From positions 27,809 to 91,808 of the forward strand of contig CAKZJE010000018.1 of the NCBI GenBank assembly GCA_936941155.1: a stretch of 64,000 nt of DNA. The letters run 5' to 3'. The DNA is from an uncultured Methylomonas sp. GTDB taxonomy: Bacteria > Pseudomonadota > Gammaproteobacteria > Methylococcales > Methylomonadaceae. The position numbers and the translations under genes are program-made. Under the pieces are notes generated by a model. The model did not search any database and had not been told where the DNA came from. It was given only the letters and a program-made list of their open reading frames with translations. Positions 47,151-56,538 of the stretch are shown here, piece after piece. Positions within the stretch are counted from its first letter, which is position 1. Each line of letters begins with the position of its first letter.

Positions 47151-47176
47151 AAAAGCCGCGTATTCGCGGCTTTTTT
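47151..47176 (+). terminator. intrinsic terminator between the tRNAs
   Basis: AAAAGCCGCG and CGCGGCTTTT form a 10-bp stem around TATT with a T-run. It lies between tRNA-Gly and tRNA-Cys, so transcription of the second tRNA may be attenuated or start separately. Confidence 0.85.
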
Positions 47177-47190
47177 ATTGCCTCTCTTAG

Positions 47191-47264
47191 GGCTGCGTAG
47201 CAAAATGGTTATGCAGCGGCCTGCAAAGCCGTAAACACCGGTTCGATTCCGGTCGCAGCCTCCA
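47191..47264 (+). tRNA. tRNA-Cys (GCA), CCA encoded
   Basis: Acceptor GGCTGCG pairs with CGCAGCC, the anticodon arm is CGGCCTGCAAAGCCG with anticodon GCA, and the T-arm is CCGGTTCGATTCCGG. CCA is encoded. The 246 bp that follow (to 47510) show no clear feature. Confidence 0.97.
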
Positions 47265-47510
47265 TTATCTCTTTATTCAAGAGCTTGTCGTATCGGAGAT
47301 TTTCTCCTTTGTTTTCAATGTCGACTATTAAAGACATTCGTTGTTAAGTTAAAACTTTCAAAGTTTATTATTTCAGCATAGCTTTCGTATATTAAAGCCG
47401 TTTTTGCTTTTGATTGGATAGTATTTGTTCTAAAGTAAACTTAAGTTAACATATCGCAACTTATAGTCATCATCGACCTTGCAAGGTCTTAACTAAGTCA
47501 TCTTAAGCTC

Positions 47511-48152
47511 ATGGAATTTCAACCCAATCCTTTAGGTAAACGTTTTAGAGGCTATCTACCTGTTGTTATTGATATTGAAACAGCAGGGTTTAACGCAAAA
47601 AAAAATCCTTTATTAGAGATTGCAGCGGTTATTGTTGAGCCTGATAGCGAAGGATACTTAGGAATTACTGAAAGTCATTCTAGCCATATCATTCCGTTTA
47701 AAAACTCCGAATTAGATGAGGCAGCACTTAAGTTTAACGGCATTGATCCTTATCATCCTTTCCGATTTGCTTTAGAAGAGAAAGATGCACTAAATAAACT
47801 TTTCACGCCTATTAAAGCGGCGATTAAACGCAATCAATGTAGTCGCGCGATTTTAGTTGGACATAATCCGGCTTTTGACATTAGTTTTTTAAACGCAGCG
47901 ATTGCTAGAACCACAATCAAGAAAAGTCCGTTTCATCCTTTTAGTAGTTTTGATACTGCGACTTTGGGTGGCTTAATTTATGGACAAACAGTCTTAGCAA
48001 AAGTTGCACAAGCTGCTGGGTTGGCATGGGATAATGAAAAAGCACATTCAGCTCTTTATGATGCTGAGCAAACAGCACATTTGTTTTGTCTAATGGTTAA
48101 TCGTTGGAAACTTTTAGAATCATTAGAACAAAAATTCTCGACTGAAATTTGA
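47511..48152 (+). CDS. rnt: ribonuclease T
   Basis: The 213-residue DEDD exonuclease trims tRNA and rRNA 3' ends. Its motifs are VVIDIETAGF (Exo I), LVGHNPAFDISFL (Exo II) and AHSALYDAEQTAHLF (Exo III with His), plus the basic FRGYLPV opening of the RNase T family. It sits next to grxD, as in other gammaproteobacteria. Confidence 0.96.
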   Translation: MEFQPNPLGKRFRGYLPVVIDIETAGFNAKKNPLLEIAAVIVEPDSEGYLGITESHSSHIIPFKNSELDEAALKFNGIDPYHPFRFALEEKDALNKLFTPIKAAIKRNQCSRAILVGHNPAFDISFLNAAIARTTIKKSPFHPFSSFDTATLGGLIYGQTVLAKVAQAAGLAWDNEKAHSALYDAEQTAHLFCLMVNRWKLLESLEQKFSTEI

Positions 48153-48169
48153 TATTTGTATTGAAATCG

Positions 48170-48203
48170 CCTCTCTTACAATCTATCAAAATTATAAGAG
48201 AGG
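48170..48203. repeat. inverted repeat between converging rnt and grxD
   Basis: CCTCTCTTA and TAAGAGAGG (9 bp) enclose 16 bases. It is placed like a terminator, but the T-run is missing on both exits, so the role is uncertain. Confidence 0.45.
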
Positions 48204-48211
48204 AAAAAATC

Positions 48212-48535
48212 TTATTCAGCTGTGTTGTTTACAGCAGCAAGCATCGCCGCTAACTCACCCTTTTTATACAAATCAACAATAATATCGCAACCACCGATTA
48301 ATTGCGCGTTGATATAAAGTTGTGGATAAGTAGGCCAGTTAGAATAACTTTTCAACGCATCACGAAGTTCTAAATCTTCAAAAATATTGACCGCTGCAAA
48401 GTCTGCTTCACAAGCTTGTAACACTTGTACTGCTTGATTAGAAAATCCACACTGAGGAAAATCTGGCGTACCTTTCATGTACAAAATCACCGGATTGTTT
48501 TCAAGTTGTTCTTTAATTCGTTCTATAACATCCAT
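48212..48535 (-). CDS. grxD: monothiol glutaredoxin GrxD
   Basis: The 107-residue protein has the monothiol CGFS site (FPQCGFSNQ), WPTYPQLYINAQLIGGCDI and the usual length. GrxD carries and delivers [2Fe-2S] clusters with BolA-like partners. The start at 48535 (MDVIERIKEQL) matches the family; an ATG 15 bases earlier adds only MRVIL. Confidence 0.95.
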   Translation of the reverse strand: MDVIERIKEQLENNPVILYMKGTPDFPQCGFSNQAVQVLQACEADFAAVNIFEDLELRDALKSYSNWPTYPQLYINAQLIGGCDIIVDLYKKGELAAMLAAVNNTAE

Positions 48536-48618
48536 CAAAATAACTCTCATAAAAATAAAGACCTACTAATACTATCAAGATTAGCACCATAAAAAAAGCC
48601 TTTCCATGAAAACAATAG

Positions 48619-48687
48619 TTGCTAGGGGCTTTTTAGAAAATTATAATTGAGAATTTTTTTAGCAGGTAGCCAAACGCTACCTTTTTT
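48619..48687 (+). promoter_or_regulatory. argD promoter and leader hairpin
   Basis: TTGCTA (48619-48624), a 17-base spacer and TATAAT (48642-48647) form a good promoter candidate. It is followed by GGTAGC-CAAAC-GCTACC with six T (48665-48687), an intrinsic terminator shape just 25 bp before the argD ATG. No plus-strand gene precedes it closely, so it may act as a leader attenuator. Confidence 0.4.
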
Positions 48688-48711
48688 GTTTCTTATCGTA
48701 GGCAAAACACC

Positions 48712-49890
48712 ATGACTAGCCATATTATGCCCACTTACGGACGTTTACCTGTCACTTTTACGCACGGCAAAGGTGCGTGGCTTTGGGATGACCAAGGTAA
48801 ACGCTATCTTGATGCGCTTTCAGGTATTGCAGTTTGTAATTTAGGTCACGCGCATCCGGCTGTCCATAAAGCGATTTCCAAACAAAGTAAAACGTTAATC
48901 CACACTTCAAATTTATATCAAGTGGCAGCGCAAGAGCAACTTGCTGATGCGTTAACCGCAAAATCTGGCATGGAAAATGTATTCTTTTCAAATTCAGGTG
49001 CAGAAGCGAATGAAGCGGCCATTAAATTGGCGCGTTGCTACGGACATCAAAAAGGCATCACTAAACCTGAAATTATTGTGATGGAAAAAAGCTTTCATGG
49101 GCGGACTTTGGCAACTTTGAGTGCAACTGGTAATCCAAAAGTACAAAAAGGTTTTGCGCCGCTGGTGACGGGTTTTATTCGTGTGCCATTTAATGATATT
49201 GCTGCGATAGAAGAAGCGATTGCTAAACACAAAAACTGTGTGGCGATTTTAGTTGAGCCAGTGCAAGGTGAAGGCGGAGTTAATATTCCTGCCGATGATT
49301 ATTTGAATAAAATTCGCGCCCTTTGCGATGAACATTCACTTTTGATGATGTTGGATGAAATTCAAACCGGAATTGGACGGACTGGAAAATTTTTAGCATT
49401 TCAACACAATGGCATTTTGCCTGATGTGTGTACTTTAGCGAAAGCTTTGGGCAATGGAGTGCCAATTGGCGCATGTTTGGCAAGTGGGCAGGCGGCAACT
49501 TTATTCACGGCAGGAATGCACGGTTCAACCTTTGGCGGCAATCCTTTAGTATGCAGTGCTGCATTAGCTGTCTTAAAAACCTTGGAGCAGGACGATTTAA
49601 TTGCGCAAGCGGAAAAGAAAGGGCAAAAAATAGCGAATGCGTTTCGGGAAAAACTACAAGGCAATGCGCAAGTTATTGATATTCGCAACAAAGGTTTAAT
49701 GATAGGGATTGAACTAAGCGAACCTTGCGCAGCTTTAGTGACCGCAGCCCAACAGCAAGGCTTATTAATTAACGTGACGAATGAAAAAGTGATTCGTTTG
49801 TTGCCTCCGTTAGTGATTAAAAATAAACAAATCGAGTTTTTGGTAAAAACGTTATCAACTTTGATTCAAGAACATACACAACCGATGTAA
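48712..49890 (+). CDS. argD: acetylornithine aminotransferase
   Basis: The 392-residue PLP enzyme makes N-acetylornithine in arginine synthesis. It shows [53 protein letters not shown] and the PLP lysine in [13 protein letters not shown]. It is followed 5 bp later by argF. As in relatives it may also serve lysine synthesis (succinyl-DAP). Confidence 0.97.
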   Translation: MTSHIMPTYGRLPVTFTHGKGAWLWDDQGKRYLDALSGIAVCNLGHAHPAVHKAISKQSKTLIHTSNLYQVAAQEQLADALTAKSGMENVFFSNSGAEANEAAIKLARCYGHQKGITKPEIIVMEKSFHGRTLATLSATGNPKVQKGFAPLVTGFIRVPFNDIAAIEEAIAKHKNCVAILVEPVQGEGGVNIPADDYLNKIRALCDEHSLLMMLDEIQTGIGRTGKFLAFQHNGILPDVCTLAKALGNGVPIGACLASGQAATLFTAGMHGSTFGGNPLVCSAALAVLKTLEQDDLIAQAEKKGQKIANAFREKLQGNAQVIDIRNKGLMIGIELSEPCAALVTAAQQQGLLINVTNEKVIRLLPPLVIKNKQIEFLVKTLSTLIQEHTQPM

Positions 49891-49895
49891 TCAAT

Positions 49896-50798
49896 ATGAA
49901 ACAACCCAGACATTTTATTAGTCTGCATGATTTATCCAGCAATGAATTGCGTGCAGTGATTAGCCGTGCTATCGAGCTTAAAAAATATCGCGACCCTGAT
50001 TATCAACCGTTAAAAGGCAAAGTATTAGCGATGATTTTTGAAAAATCATCCACTCGTACGCGAATTTCTTTTGAAGCAGGCATGGCACATTTTGGCGGCA
50101 CAGCATTATTTTTATCGCCTAGAGACACGCAATTAGGACGTGGCGAGCCGCTTGCTGATAGCGCGAAAGTCATCTCTAGCATGGTTGATTGCATTATGCT
50201 CAGAACTTACGCGCATGAAACCGTGACAACAATTGCACAGCATTCAAAAGTACCGGTAATTAACGGCTTAACTGATTATTCGCATCCTTGCCAAGTATTG
50301 GCTGATATGCAGACTTTTTTTGAGTTGCGTGGCGATATTGCTGGAAAAACCGTAACATGGATAGGCGCGGGCAATAATATGTGTCATTCTTATATTGATG
50401 CGGCAATGTGTTTGGATTTTACTTTGAATATTGCCTGTCCTAAAGGATATGAGCCGGATGCAGAATTAGTGGCATCGGCTGGAAAACATGTGCAAATGTT
50501 TGCAACGCCGCAGGAAGCTGCAAAAAATGCGGATTTGGTGACAACTGATGTCTGGGTCAGCATGGGCGAAGAACAAGAGCAGCAGCAGCGTGAACATGAT
50601 TTTAAAAACTATCAAGTAAATCAATCAGTAATGAGTCAGGCAAATCCTGAAGCTTTGTTTATGCACTGTTTACCAGCACATCGCGGTGAAGAAGTCAGTG
50701 CTGAAGTGATTGATGGCTCGCAAAGTGTGGTATTTGCAGAAGCTGAAAATCGTCTGCATGTGCAAAAAGCCTTACTCGAATTTTTAATTTGTCATTAA
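49896..50798 (+). CDS. argF: ornithine carbamoyltransferase
   Basis: The 300-residue enzyme makes citrulline. The carbamoyl-phosphate loop [15 protein letters not shown], the [14 protein letters not shown] motif and the ornithine-site [10 protein letters not shown] are all present. It is in an operon with argD. Confidence 0.97.
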   Translation: MKQPRHFISLHDLSSNELRAVISRAIELKKYRDPDYQPLKGKVLAMIFEKSSTRTRISFEAGMAHFGGTALFLSPRDTQLGRGEPLADSAKVISSMVDCIMLRTYAHETVTTIAQHSKVPVINGLTDYSHPCQVLADMQTFFELRGDIAGKTVTWIGAGNNMCHSYIDAAMCLDFTLNIACPKGYEPDAELVASAGKHVQMFATPQEAAKNADLVTTDVWVSMGEEQEQQQREHDFKNYQVNQSVMSQANPEALFMHCLPAHRGEEVSAEVIDGSQSVVFAEAENRLHVQKALLEFLICH

Positions 50799-50839
50799 CC
50801 ACCCAAACATTCACCCATAACTTAATAAATGAGGCACTC

Positions 50840-51508
50840 GTGAACACAAAAATAACGCTTACATTCCTATTATTGTTAATGGTTAGCGGACTTGTGAATG
50901 CTAAAACTGTCTATGTGACTGATTATATGACATTTACTGTTAAAGTTGCCGACGAAAATAACAGTCCGGTGCTAACCACTATTACGAGTGGCACGCCATT
51001 AACATTGCTGTCAAAAAAAAGAAGTGCTGAATATGCAAAAGTGCGTTTAGCAGATGGGCAAATAGGCTTCATTTTGAGCAGCTATTTGCTGCCACAACCT
51101 GCCAGCAAATGGTATTTAGAGCAAGCAAATCAAGAGCTGGCGAAGCTGAAACAAGAAAACAGTGCAATGGGATTGGAGTTAGCTACGATTAAAAAACGCG
51201 GCGCAACGGCAATTACCGAAGCTTTAACACAAGAGCGCGATAAATTAACGGCGGAATTAAATCAACTTCGCAGTATTTCAGCGAATGCCGTTGAAGTCAA
51301 AAAACAACGCGACACCTTACAAGAAGACTTTATCCGAGTGAATAAAGAGTTTGAACAGCTCAAATTGGAAAAAAAGACCTTAGAAACTAACGCAAATCAA
51401 GATTGGTTTATGTACGGCGGTTTACTGTCGTTATTTGGCGTAATCTTAGGGTTTGTGTTACCAAAACTCAGCTGGCGACGTAAAGCCCATAATTGGGACT
51501 CTTTTTAA
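50840..51508 (+). CDS. SH3-domain membrane protein (TIGR04211-like)
   Basis: The 222-residue protein starts at GTG 50840 with GAGG 5 bases upstream. It has a signal peptide (to about residue 21, GLVNA), a bacterial SH3 domain (about 22-85; GTPLTLLSKKRSAEYAKVRLADG), a coiled coil (about 95-185) and a C-terminal membrane helix (about 193-210) with a basic tail. E. coli YgiM is similar and of unknown role. It would face the periplasm, possibly at the cell wall. Confidence 0.85.
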   Translation: MNTKITLTFLLLLMVSGLVNAKTVYVTDYMTFTVKVADENNSPVLTTITSGTPLTLLSKKRSAEYAKVRLADGQIGFILSSYLLPQPASKWYLEQANQELAKLKQENSAMGLELATIKKRGATAITEALTQERDKLTAELNQLRSISANAVEVKKQRDTLQEDFIRVNKEFEQLKLEKKTLETNANQDWFMYGGLLSLFGVILGFVLPKLSWRRKAHNWDSF

Positions 51509-51585
51509 TATTCTCACGTCATACATCTAAATAGTTGAAATAAAACCTATTTTTATTTCGCATACAAATAAAGGAAAACTAAAAA

Positions 51586-53283
51586 ATGGCTAATTCAGGT
51601 GACAAATCAACCCGCACTTTTTCCTCATTAGTAGTTGATGGCATGGAACGTGCGCCCAGCCGTGCCATGCTACATGCGGTTGGTTTTAAAATGGAAGACT
51701 TTAAAAAGCCGCAAATCGGTATTGCATCCACATGGAGCATGGTCACGCCGTGTAATATGCACATCAATCGCTTGGCTGATGATGCCGCAAAAGGCGTGGA
51801 TCAAGCGAATGGCAAAGCGGTGATTTTCAACACCATTACTATTTCTGACGGCATTTCTATGGGGACAGAAGGAATGAAATATTCCTTAGTCTCGCGCGAA
51901 GTGATTGCCGATTCCATTGAAACCGTAGTCGGTTGTCAAGGCTTTGACGGCGTAGTTGCGATCGGTGGTTGCGATAAAAATATGCCCGGCTGCATGATTG
52001 GCATTTCGCGATTGAACCGTCCAGCGATTTTCGTTTACGGCGGCACCATTATGCCCGGTTGCCATAACGACAAAAAATTAGACGTAGTTTCAGTCTTTGA
52101 AGCGGTTGGTGCACGCGCCAATAATAAAATTGATGATGAAGAATTAGCGCAAATCGAAGCAAAAGCGATTCCGGGCGCGGGTTCTTGCGGTGGCATGTAC
52201 ACAGCAAACACGATGGCTTCCGCTATTGAAGCATTAGGCATGAGTTTGCCAAATAGTTCAGCGCAAAATGCCATTTCTGAAGATAAACGCCTTGATTGTG
52301 AACGCGCGGGCGCGGCGGTTTTAGAATTGCTAAAACGCGATATTAAACCGAGCGATATTATGACCAAAGCCGCGTTTGAAAATGCGATTACGGTGGTAAT
52401 TGCTTTAGGCGGCTCAACCAATGCTGTATTACATTTATTGGCAATGGCAAATGCCGCAAACGTTGATTTAAGTTTGGATGATTTCACTCGCATCGGTCAG
52501 CGTGTGCCGATGTTAGCGGATTTAAAACCCAGCGGTAAATATCAAATGTCAGAATTGGTTGCAATCGGCGGGATTCAACCTTTGATGAAAATTTTGTTAG
52601 ACAAAGGTTTGCTGCATGGTGATTGTTTAACCGTGACTGGCAAAACGTTGGCGGAAAATCTGGCAGATGTGAAACCTTATCCTGTTGAACAAGATATTAT
52701 TCATTCCTTAGATAATCCGATTAAAAAAGACAGTCATTTGGTGGTTTTATATGGCAATTTAGCATCTGAAGGCGCGGTAGCAAAAATCACTGGCAAAGAA
52801 GGCTTAGTTTTCACTGGCACGGCAAAAGTATTTGATGCTGAAGAACAAGCGTTACAAAGCATTTTGAACGGCGCAATTGTCAAAGGCGATGTGATTGTGA
52901 TTCGCTACGAAGGCCCTCAAGGAGGCCCTGGAATGCGCGAAATGCTCTCGCCAACCTCGGCAATTATGGGAAAAGGCTTAGGCAAAGAAGTGGCACTAAT
53001 TACTGACGGGCGTTTTTCAGGCGGCACACACGGTTTTGTAGTGGGACATATCAGCCCAGAAGCTTACACAGGTGGCGCATTAGCCATTGTTGCAGATGGC
53101 GATCAAATTACGATTGATGCTGAAACCAATCAGTTGACTTTGCATGTGTCAGATGCAGAAATTGCAAAACGTTTTGAATCATGGCAACAACCAAAACCTC
53201 GCTACACACGCGGTGTTTTGGCAAAATATGCAAAATTAGTTAGCTCAGCGTCAAAAGGTGCAGTGACAGACAATTTCGCATAA
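51586..53283 (+). CDS. ilvD: dihydroxy-acid dehydratase
   Basis: The 565-residue iron-sulfur enzyme catalyses the third common step of valine and isoleucine synthesis. It has CDKNMPGCM and [12 protein letters not shown] with the cluster cysteines, plus [14 protein letters not shown]. The length and early sequence match the shorter form of the enzyme (the plant/[2Fe-2S]-like group) rather than the 616-residue E. coli type. AAAGGAAAA precedes the ATG. Confidence 0.97.
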   Translation: MANSGDKSTRTFSSLVVDGMERAPSRAMLHAVGFKMEDFKKPQIGIASTWSMVTPCNMHINRLADDAAKGVDQANGKAVIFNTITISDGISMGTEGMKYSLVSREVIADSIETVVGCQGFDGVVAIGGCDKNMPGCMIGISRLNRPAIFVYGGTIMPGCHNDKKLDVVSVFEAVGARANNKIDDEELAQIEAKAIPGAGSCGGMYTANTMASAIEALGMSLPNSSAQNAISEDKRLDCERAGAAVLELLKRDIKPSDIMTKAAFENAITVVIALGGSTNAVLHLLAMANAANVDLSLDDFTRIGQRVPMLADLKPSGKYQMSELVAIGGIQPLMKILLDKGLLHGDCLTVTGKTLAENLADVKPYPVEQDIIHSLDNPIKKDSHLVVLYGNLASEGAVAKITGKEGLVFTGTAKVFDAEEQALQSILNGAIVKGDVIVIRYEGPQGGPGMREMLSPTSAIMGKGLGKEVALITDGRFSGGTHGFVVGHISPEAYTGGALAIVADGDQITIDAETNQLTLHVSDAEIAKRFESWQQPKPRYTRGVLAKYAKLVSSASKGAVTDNFA

Positions 53284-53312
53284 TTGTAAAATTAACAACG
53301 CTATAAAGCTTT

Positions 53313-53352
53313 AAGCCTTGCTAGTTCGATAAGAAATAGCAAGGCTTTTTTC
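53313..53352 (+). terminator. intrinsic terminator of ilvD
   Basis: AAGCCTTGCTA and TAGCAAGGCTT form a perfect 11-bp stem with a 13-base loop and a T-run. It starts 30 bp after the ilvD stop. Confidence 0.9.
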
Positions 53353-53589
53353 TACTCCTTGGAAAATATATTATTTATCGCTAAACGACATCGCTGTAAA
53401 AGCCGGTTTAGATTTTTGTGGCGAAGATTGGTTTGAATGCAAATTCAAATTGATGGATTTGCTACAGATATAACAAATTTTAGTGTATATTTTGCAGCGA
53501 TTATTGAACTAGATTAACAGAGTGGCATCGTCCCCAATACCACATAAACTTCATTAACTTTCTTAGAGCGACAGGACTATTTGTTTTTT
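53353..53589. other. gene-free region upstream of the crp-like gene
   Basis: The rest of the gap between ilvD and the crp-like gene is A/T-rich. It should hold the promoter for the regulator, but no strong -35/-10 pair, dyad or CRP-site half is obvious. Confidence 0.4.
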
Positions 53590-54285
53590 ATGATTGCCTT
53601 ATCTCAAGTTTCCAAGTATCAGCAAGCCCTTGACCATTTACTGGAATATTGCCATGTAAAAACCTATCCTGCAAAAAGCACCATTTTGCACGCAGGCAAA
53701 AGCAATAATATTCTGTTTTTTATTTTAGAAGGTTCGGTTTCAGTTGGAACTGAAGATGAAGAAGACGGGCGCGAATTGATTTATGCGTATTTAAACAAAG
53801 GCGATTTTATTGGTGAAGTGGGCGTTTTTAATAAAGCTGATGCTGTTGAAGTCAATATAAAAACCCGTTGTCAAACTAAAATAGCCGAAATATCTTATAT
53901 TCGGCTGAAGCAGGTGTTAAAAAACGAATTATCTGATTTTGCTTTTGATATTTTGTTTTTAATCGACAAACAAATTTCGTTGCGTTTGTTGATGACTAGC
54001 CGTAACTTTCGCGATTTGGCTTTTATGGATACAGAAGGGCGCATTGCACGAACCTTGATGGATTTATGCAATGAACCGGATGCAACGATTCACCCAGAAG
54101 GAATGCAGATTAAAATTACTCGCCAAGAATTAAGCCGAATTGTGGGGTGTTCACGCGAGGTTGCGGGCAGAATTTTAAAAGATTTGAAAAATAAAAATAT
54201 GATTCGTACCCAAGGCAAAACCATTGTGGTGTTTTTGCAGCCTGCTAAAGTCTCTCCTGAATCTATTGGAGCTGTTTTAAACTAG
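53590..54285 (+). CDS. crp: CRP/Vfr-type cAMP receptor regulator
   Basis: The 231-residue protein has a cyclic nucleotide-binding barrel (GRELIYAYLNKGDFIGEVGVF) and a C-terminal helix-turn-helix (TRQELSRIVGCSREVAGRILKDL) with the Arg-Glu-xxx-Arg contacts of CRP. The segment RDLAFMDTEGRIARTLMDLC is characteristic of CRP/Vfr rather than Fnr; there is no N-terminal iron-sulfur cysteine set. ATG 53590 is used; a TTG nine bases earlier is possible. It likely controls carbon and surface functions globally. Confidence 0.85.
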   Translation: MIALSQVSKYQQALDHLLEYCHVKTYPAKSTILHAGKSNNILFFILEGSVSVGTEDEEDGRELIYAYLNKGDFIGEVGVFNKADAVEVNIKTRCQTKIAEISYIRLKQVLKNELSDFAFDILFLIDKQISLRLLMTSRNFRDLAFMDTEGRIARTLMDLCNEPDATIHPEGMQIKITRQELSRIVGCSREVAGRILKDLKNKNMIRTQGKTIVVFLQPAKVSPESIGAVLN

Positions 54286-54300
54286 CAGCTGCAAAGTTGT

Positions 54301-54783
54301 TTATTTACCGCAACAGCGTTTAAATTTTTTGCCGCTGCCACACGAACAAAGTGCATTTTTCCCTTGATTGCTGGTTAAATTCACTTTGCTAACCGATTTT
54401 ATGACACCGTCTAAATAAAACCAGCGTCCTGCATTTTTCTTAAAGCGGCTGATTTCATTCATCACCAATTCTTCGCCGTCAAGCCGATAATAGGCTTTAA
54501 ATTCTACAATTCCGCGCTCGTCAGTTATCCCGCCTTTTTTTAAATTCACAATTTCCAGTTGATACCATTCGGCAGTATCTTTAGAAAAGTCAATGGTTTC
54601 TGGGCGATTGCTTGCGTCCCATGTGGTTTGTAAATATTCACCATTGCGCATGGCGTAGGCGGTAAAGCGCGAGCGCATAAGGATTTCAGCAGTTTGCGGT
54701 GTTTTTGCGCCGCTGTGATAGAGTTCGCAGCAGTTTTGATAGTCTAGTGTTGAACCGCACAGGCATGTTTTTTCTAAAGTCAT
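54301..54783 (-). CDS. ychJ: YchJ family SEC-C motif protein
   Basis: The 160-residue protein has a cysteine cluster at each end: CLCGSTLDYQNCC at residues 7-19, and CSCGSGKKFKRCC at the C-terminus. The NTF2-like middle has LMRSRFTAYAMRN and WYQLEIVNLKKGG. This is the UPF0225 layout; the SEC-C motifs bind zinc. Function unknown. Convergent with crp. Confidence 0.9.
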   Translation of the reverse strand: MTLEKTCLCGSTLDYQNCCELYHSGAKTPQTAEILMRSRFTAYAMRNGEYLQTTWDASNRPETIDFSKDTAEWYQLEIVNLKKGGITDERGIVEFKAYYRLDGEELVMNEISRFKKNAGRWFYLDGVIKSVSKVNLTSNQGKNALCSCGSGKKFKRCCGK

Positions 54784-54813
54784 TGTTTTTTATTCCATTT
54801 TTCGGTTTGTTGG

Positions 54814-55108
54814 TATGACTGCCAGTCCTTTGAGGCATAGGTATCTACACAAGTTTTTACCATCAATGTTATTAAAATTTATTGATAATAAAGAATTATT
54901 TGTAGGCTGGGTTAGATTATTGAGCGACAGCGAAATAATCGTAACCCAGCATTCAGCGTTTTGAAACACCCACTGCTGGGTTACGCTCTTTTTTCTATCG
55001 AAAAAAGCAGCTAACCCAGCCTACATATCAATGTATCATATTGATATAAAATAACTTTATGATTTCAAGATGTGTAGATACCTATGCCTTTGAGAACTGG
55101 CAGTCATA
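54814..55108. mobile_element. MITE-like element with 37-bp terminal inverted repeats
   Basis: The left end 54814-54850 begins TATGACTGCCAGT and ends CATAGGTATCTACAC. The right end 55072-55108 is its reverse complement at 33 of 37 positions. The mismatches sit in the middle, where the word CCTTTGAG has the same orientation in both ends. The interior carries a REP-type palindrome (54901-55025). No coding frame is inside. The right end lies 4 bp from the stop of the transposase remnant. Confidence 0.75.
54901..55025. repeat. REP-type palindrome (GTAGGCTGGGTTAG)
   Basis: TGTAGGCTGGGTTAG at 54901-54915 is complementary to CTAACCCAGCCTACA at 55011-55025, with inner CTGGGTTACG and CGTAACCCAG arms. 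It belongs to the same type as the repeats at 55598 and 55818. Confidence 0.85.
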
Positions 55109-55495
55109 ATGGCTATTTATGCAAAAAATTTCGCAGTTTTTCTACCAAACTGACATTTTGGATAGCTGTTTCATTATGACGAATAATCGAATCTCGAATC
55201 CCATCTTTCACAAACTGCATATCAAAATCAGCAAAAGTACACAAACCACCGCTGCTTAACGTCAATTTAGTCGCATAATTTTGAGTATCGGCTTCTAATT
55301 TCACATTATCGTAGGGACGTTGTGCCGAACCTTTGGCGTTGTGCGTTAAATTCTGCGCTTTTGCAACGTGATGTGAAAAATGACTTTTGATAAGTCGCCA
55401 GCGTCTAGCATAGTTGTCATCATCCAGTGGCAGCGTCCAAACAGAATGAATATGTTCAGGTAAAAACACCCATAGATCAATGTGGAATCGTTTTT

Positions 55496-55938
55496 CCTTG
55501 CGAGTTTGTCGTACAGCGTCACGCAAAAAATCAATGTGGTCAATCAAGACGCTGCCATTAAGTTAAGAGTTTATTCGTTATTTTTCAATAATATATTTGT
55601 AGGTTGGGTTAGCATTTTTTGCTTTAGCAAAAAAGCGTAACCCAACAAAGTGTGTTTATTTTATGCTGAATGTTGGGTTACGCTTATCTCGCTACCGCTT
55701 GATAAGCTAACCCAACCTTGCGAGTTTGTCGTACAGCGTCACGCAAAAAATCAATGTGGTCAATCAAGACACTGCCATTAAGTTAAGAGTTTATTCGTTA
55801 TTTTTCAATAATATATTTGTAGGTTGGGTTAGCATTTTTTGCTTTAGCAAAAAAGCGTAACCCAACAAAGTGTGTTTATTTTATGCTGAATGTTGGGTTA
55901 CGCTTATCTCGCTACCGCTTGATAAGCTAACCCAACCT
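55496..55938. repeat. 220-bp tandem duplication
   Basis: 55496-55718 recurs at 55716-55938 with one visible difference (G at 55551, A at 55771). The unit contains 55 bp of the transposase gene and the left three quarters of the MITE with its REP palindrome. The junction falls at CCT, shared by both sides. Confidence 0.95.
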
Positions 55939-55989
55939 ACAATTTATCCATTTGATTTAGAATAGTTTTTTCTTAACTTAATGGCAGTG
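55770..55989. mobile_element. 220-bp MITE with 19-bp perfect TIRs and a 12-bp target duplication
   Basis: CACTGCCATTAAGTTAAGA (55770-55788) is exactly complementary to the right end (55971-55989). GGTCAATCAAGA flanks it on the left (55758-55769) and right (55990-56001) as a direct repeat. A GTAGGTTGGGTTAGC palindrome (55818-55941) makes up most of the interior. It interrupts the RAYT gene; an incomplete second copy of its left part lies at 55550-55718. Confidence 0.9.
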
Positions 55990-56043
55990 GGTCAATCAAG
56001 AGGGAAGAATGGTGGTTTCTGAGAGTCACGGTGAAAATATTTC

Positions 56044-56538
56044 CTAAAAAGCGTGGTAATAGGCAAAACATCCTCGCCCATTGTTTTTCGCTTGGTAAAG
56101 TGCGGTATCTGCATTATCTAGCAGTGTTTCAGATGTGACTCCGTGTTCGGGATAAAAAGAAATTCCTACGCTTGCGCCAATCTGCACAATATGGCTTTCG
56201 GACAATTCAAACGGCACGGTTAAATCAGCAATCACTTTTAAGGCGACTTCCGCCGCGCCTTCAGGAACGATGATATTTTCCAGAACAATCACGAATTCAT
56301 CGCCACCTAGCCGCGCTATCATATCGCTATCACGCAGCCGCGCTGTAATCCGTGCCGCAACTTGTTTGAGCAAGTCATCGCCCGCTGCATGTCCAAACTT
56401 ATCGTTCACCGCTTTGAATTTATCCAAATCCATCATGCACACCGCAAAACATTTGCTTTCCCTCTTGCTCAATTGAATTGAATAACTAAGCCTGTCCGAT
56501 AACTTGCGCCGATTAGGTAAGCCCGTTAGGGGGGTCAT
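56044..56538 (-). CDS. GGDEF domain, frameshifted 3' part of a diguanylate cyclase
   Basis: These 164 residues form a complete GGDEF domain: DLDKFKAVNDKFGHAAGDDLL, an active RLGGDEFVIVL, and ALYQAKNNGRGCFAYY. The frame opens with MTPLTGLPNRRKL, which is the normal continuation of the sensor part encoded upstream in another frame. It makes c-di-GMP from GTP if translated. Its end abuts the transposase remnant. Confidence 0.88.
   Translation of the reverse strand: MTPLTGLPNRRKLSDRLSYSIQLSKRESKCFAVCMMDLDKFKAVNDKFGHAAGDDLLKQVAARITARLRDSDMIARLGGDEFVIVLENIIVPEGAAEVALKVIADLTVPFELSESHIVQIGASVGISFYPEHGVTSETLLDNADTALYQAKNNGRGCFAYYHAF

Larger units (their letters stand above)
55113..56041 (-). pseudogene. 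broken REP-associated tyrosine transposase (RAYT)
   Basis: On the minus strand the N-terminal part reads IFTVTLRNHHSSLLID (about 56040-55990), is interrupted by the MITE at 55770-55989, and resumes as HIDFLRDAVRQTRKEKRFHI, then DLWVFLPEHIHSVWTLPLDD and NYARRWRLIKSHFS, the classic RAYT/IS200-like core with the HxH metal site. Removing the MITE and one target copy joins the two halves in frame. The extreme N-terminus is lost into the diguanylate cyclase end, and the C-terminus (after SHHVAKAQN) no longer resembles RAYT. The longest remaining frame is 55113-55547. RAYTs move REP palindromes, which surround it here. Confidence 0.85.

Noticed and set aside
49401..49691. Minus-strand frame opposite argD
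   Set aside because: Antisense shadow of argD with no independent support.
55496..56001. CRISPR-like array suggested by repeated blocks
   Set aside because: There are only two 220-bp units in direct tandem, containing REP and gene sequence; no short repeats with unique spacers and no cas genes were seen.
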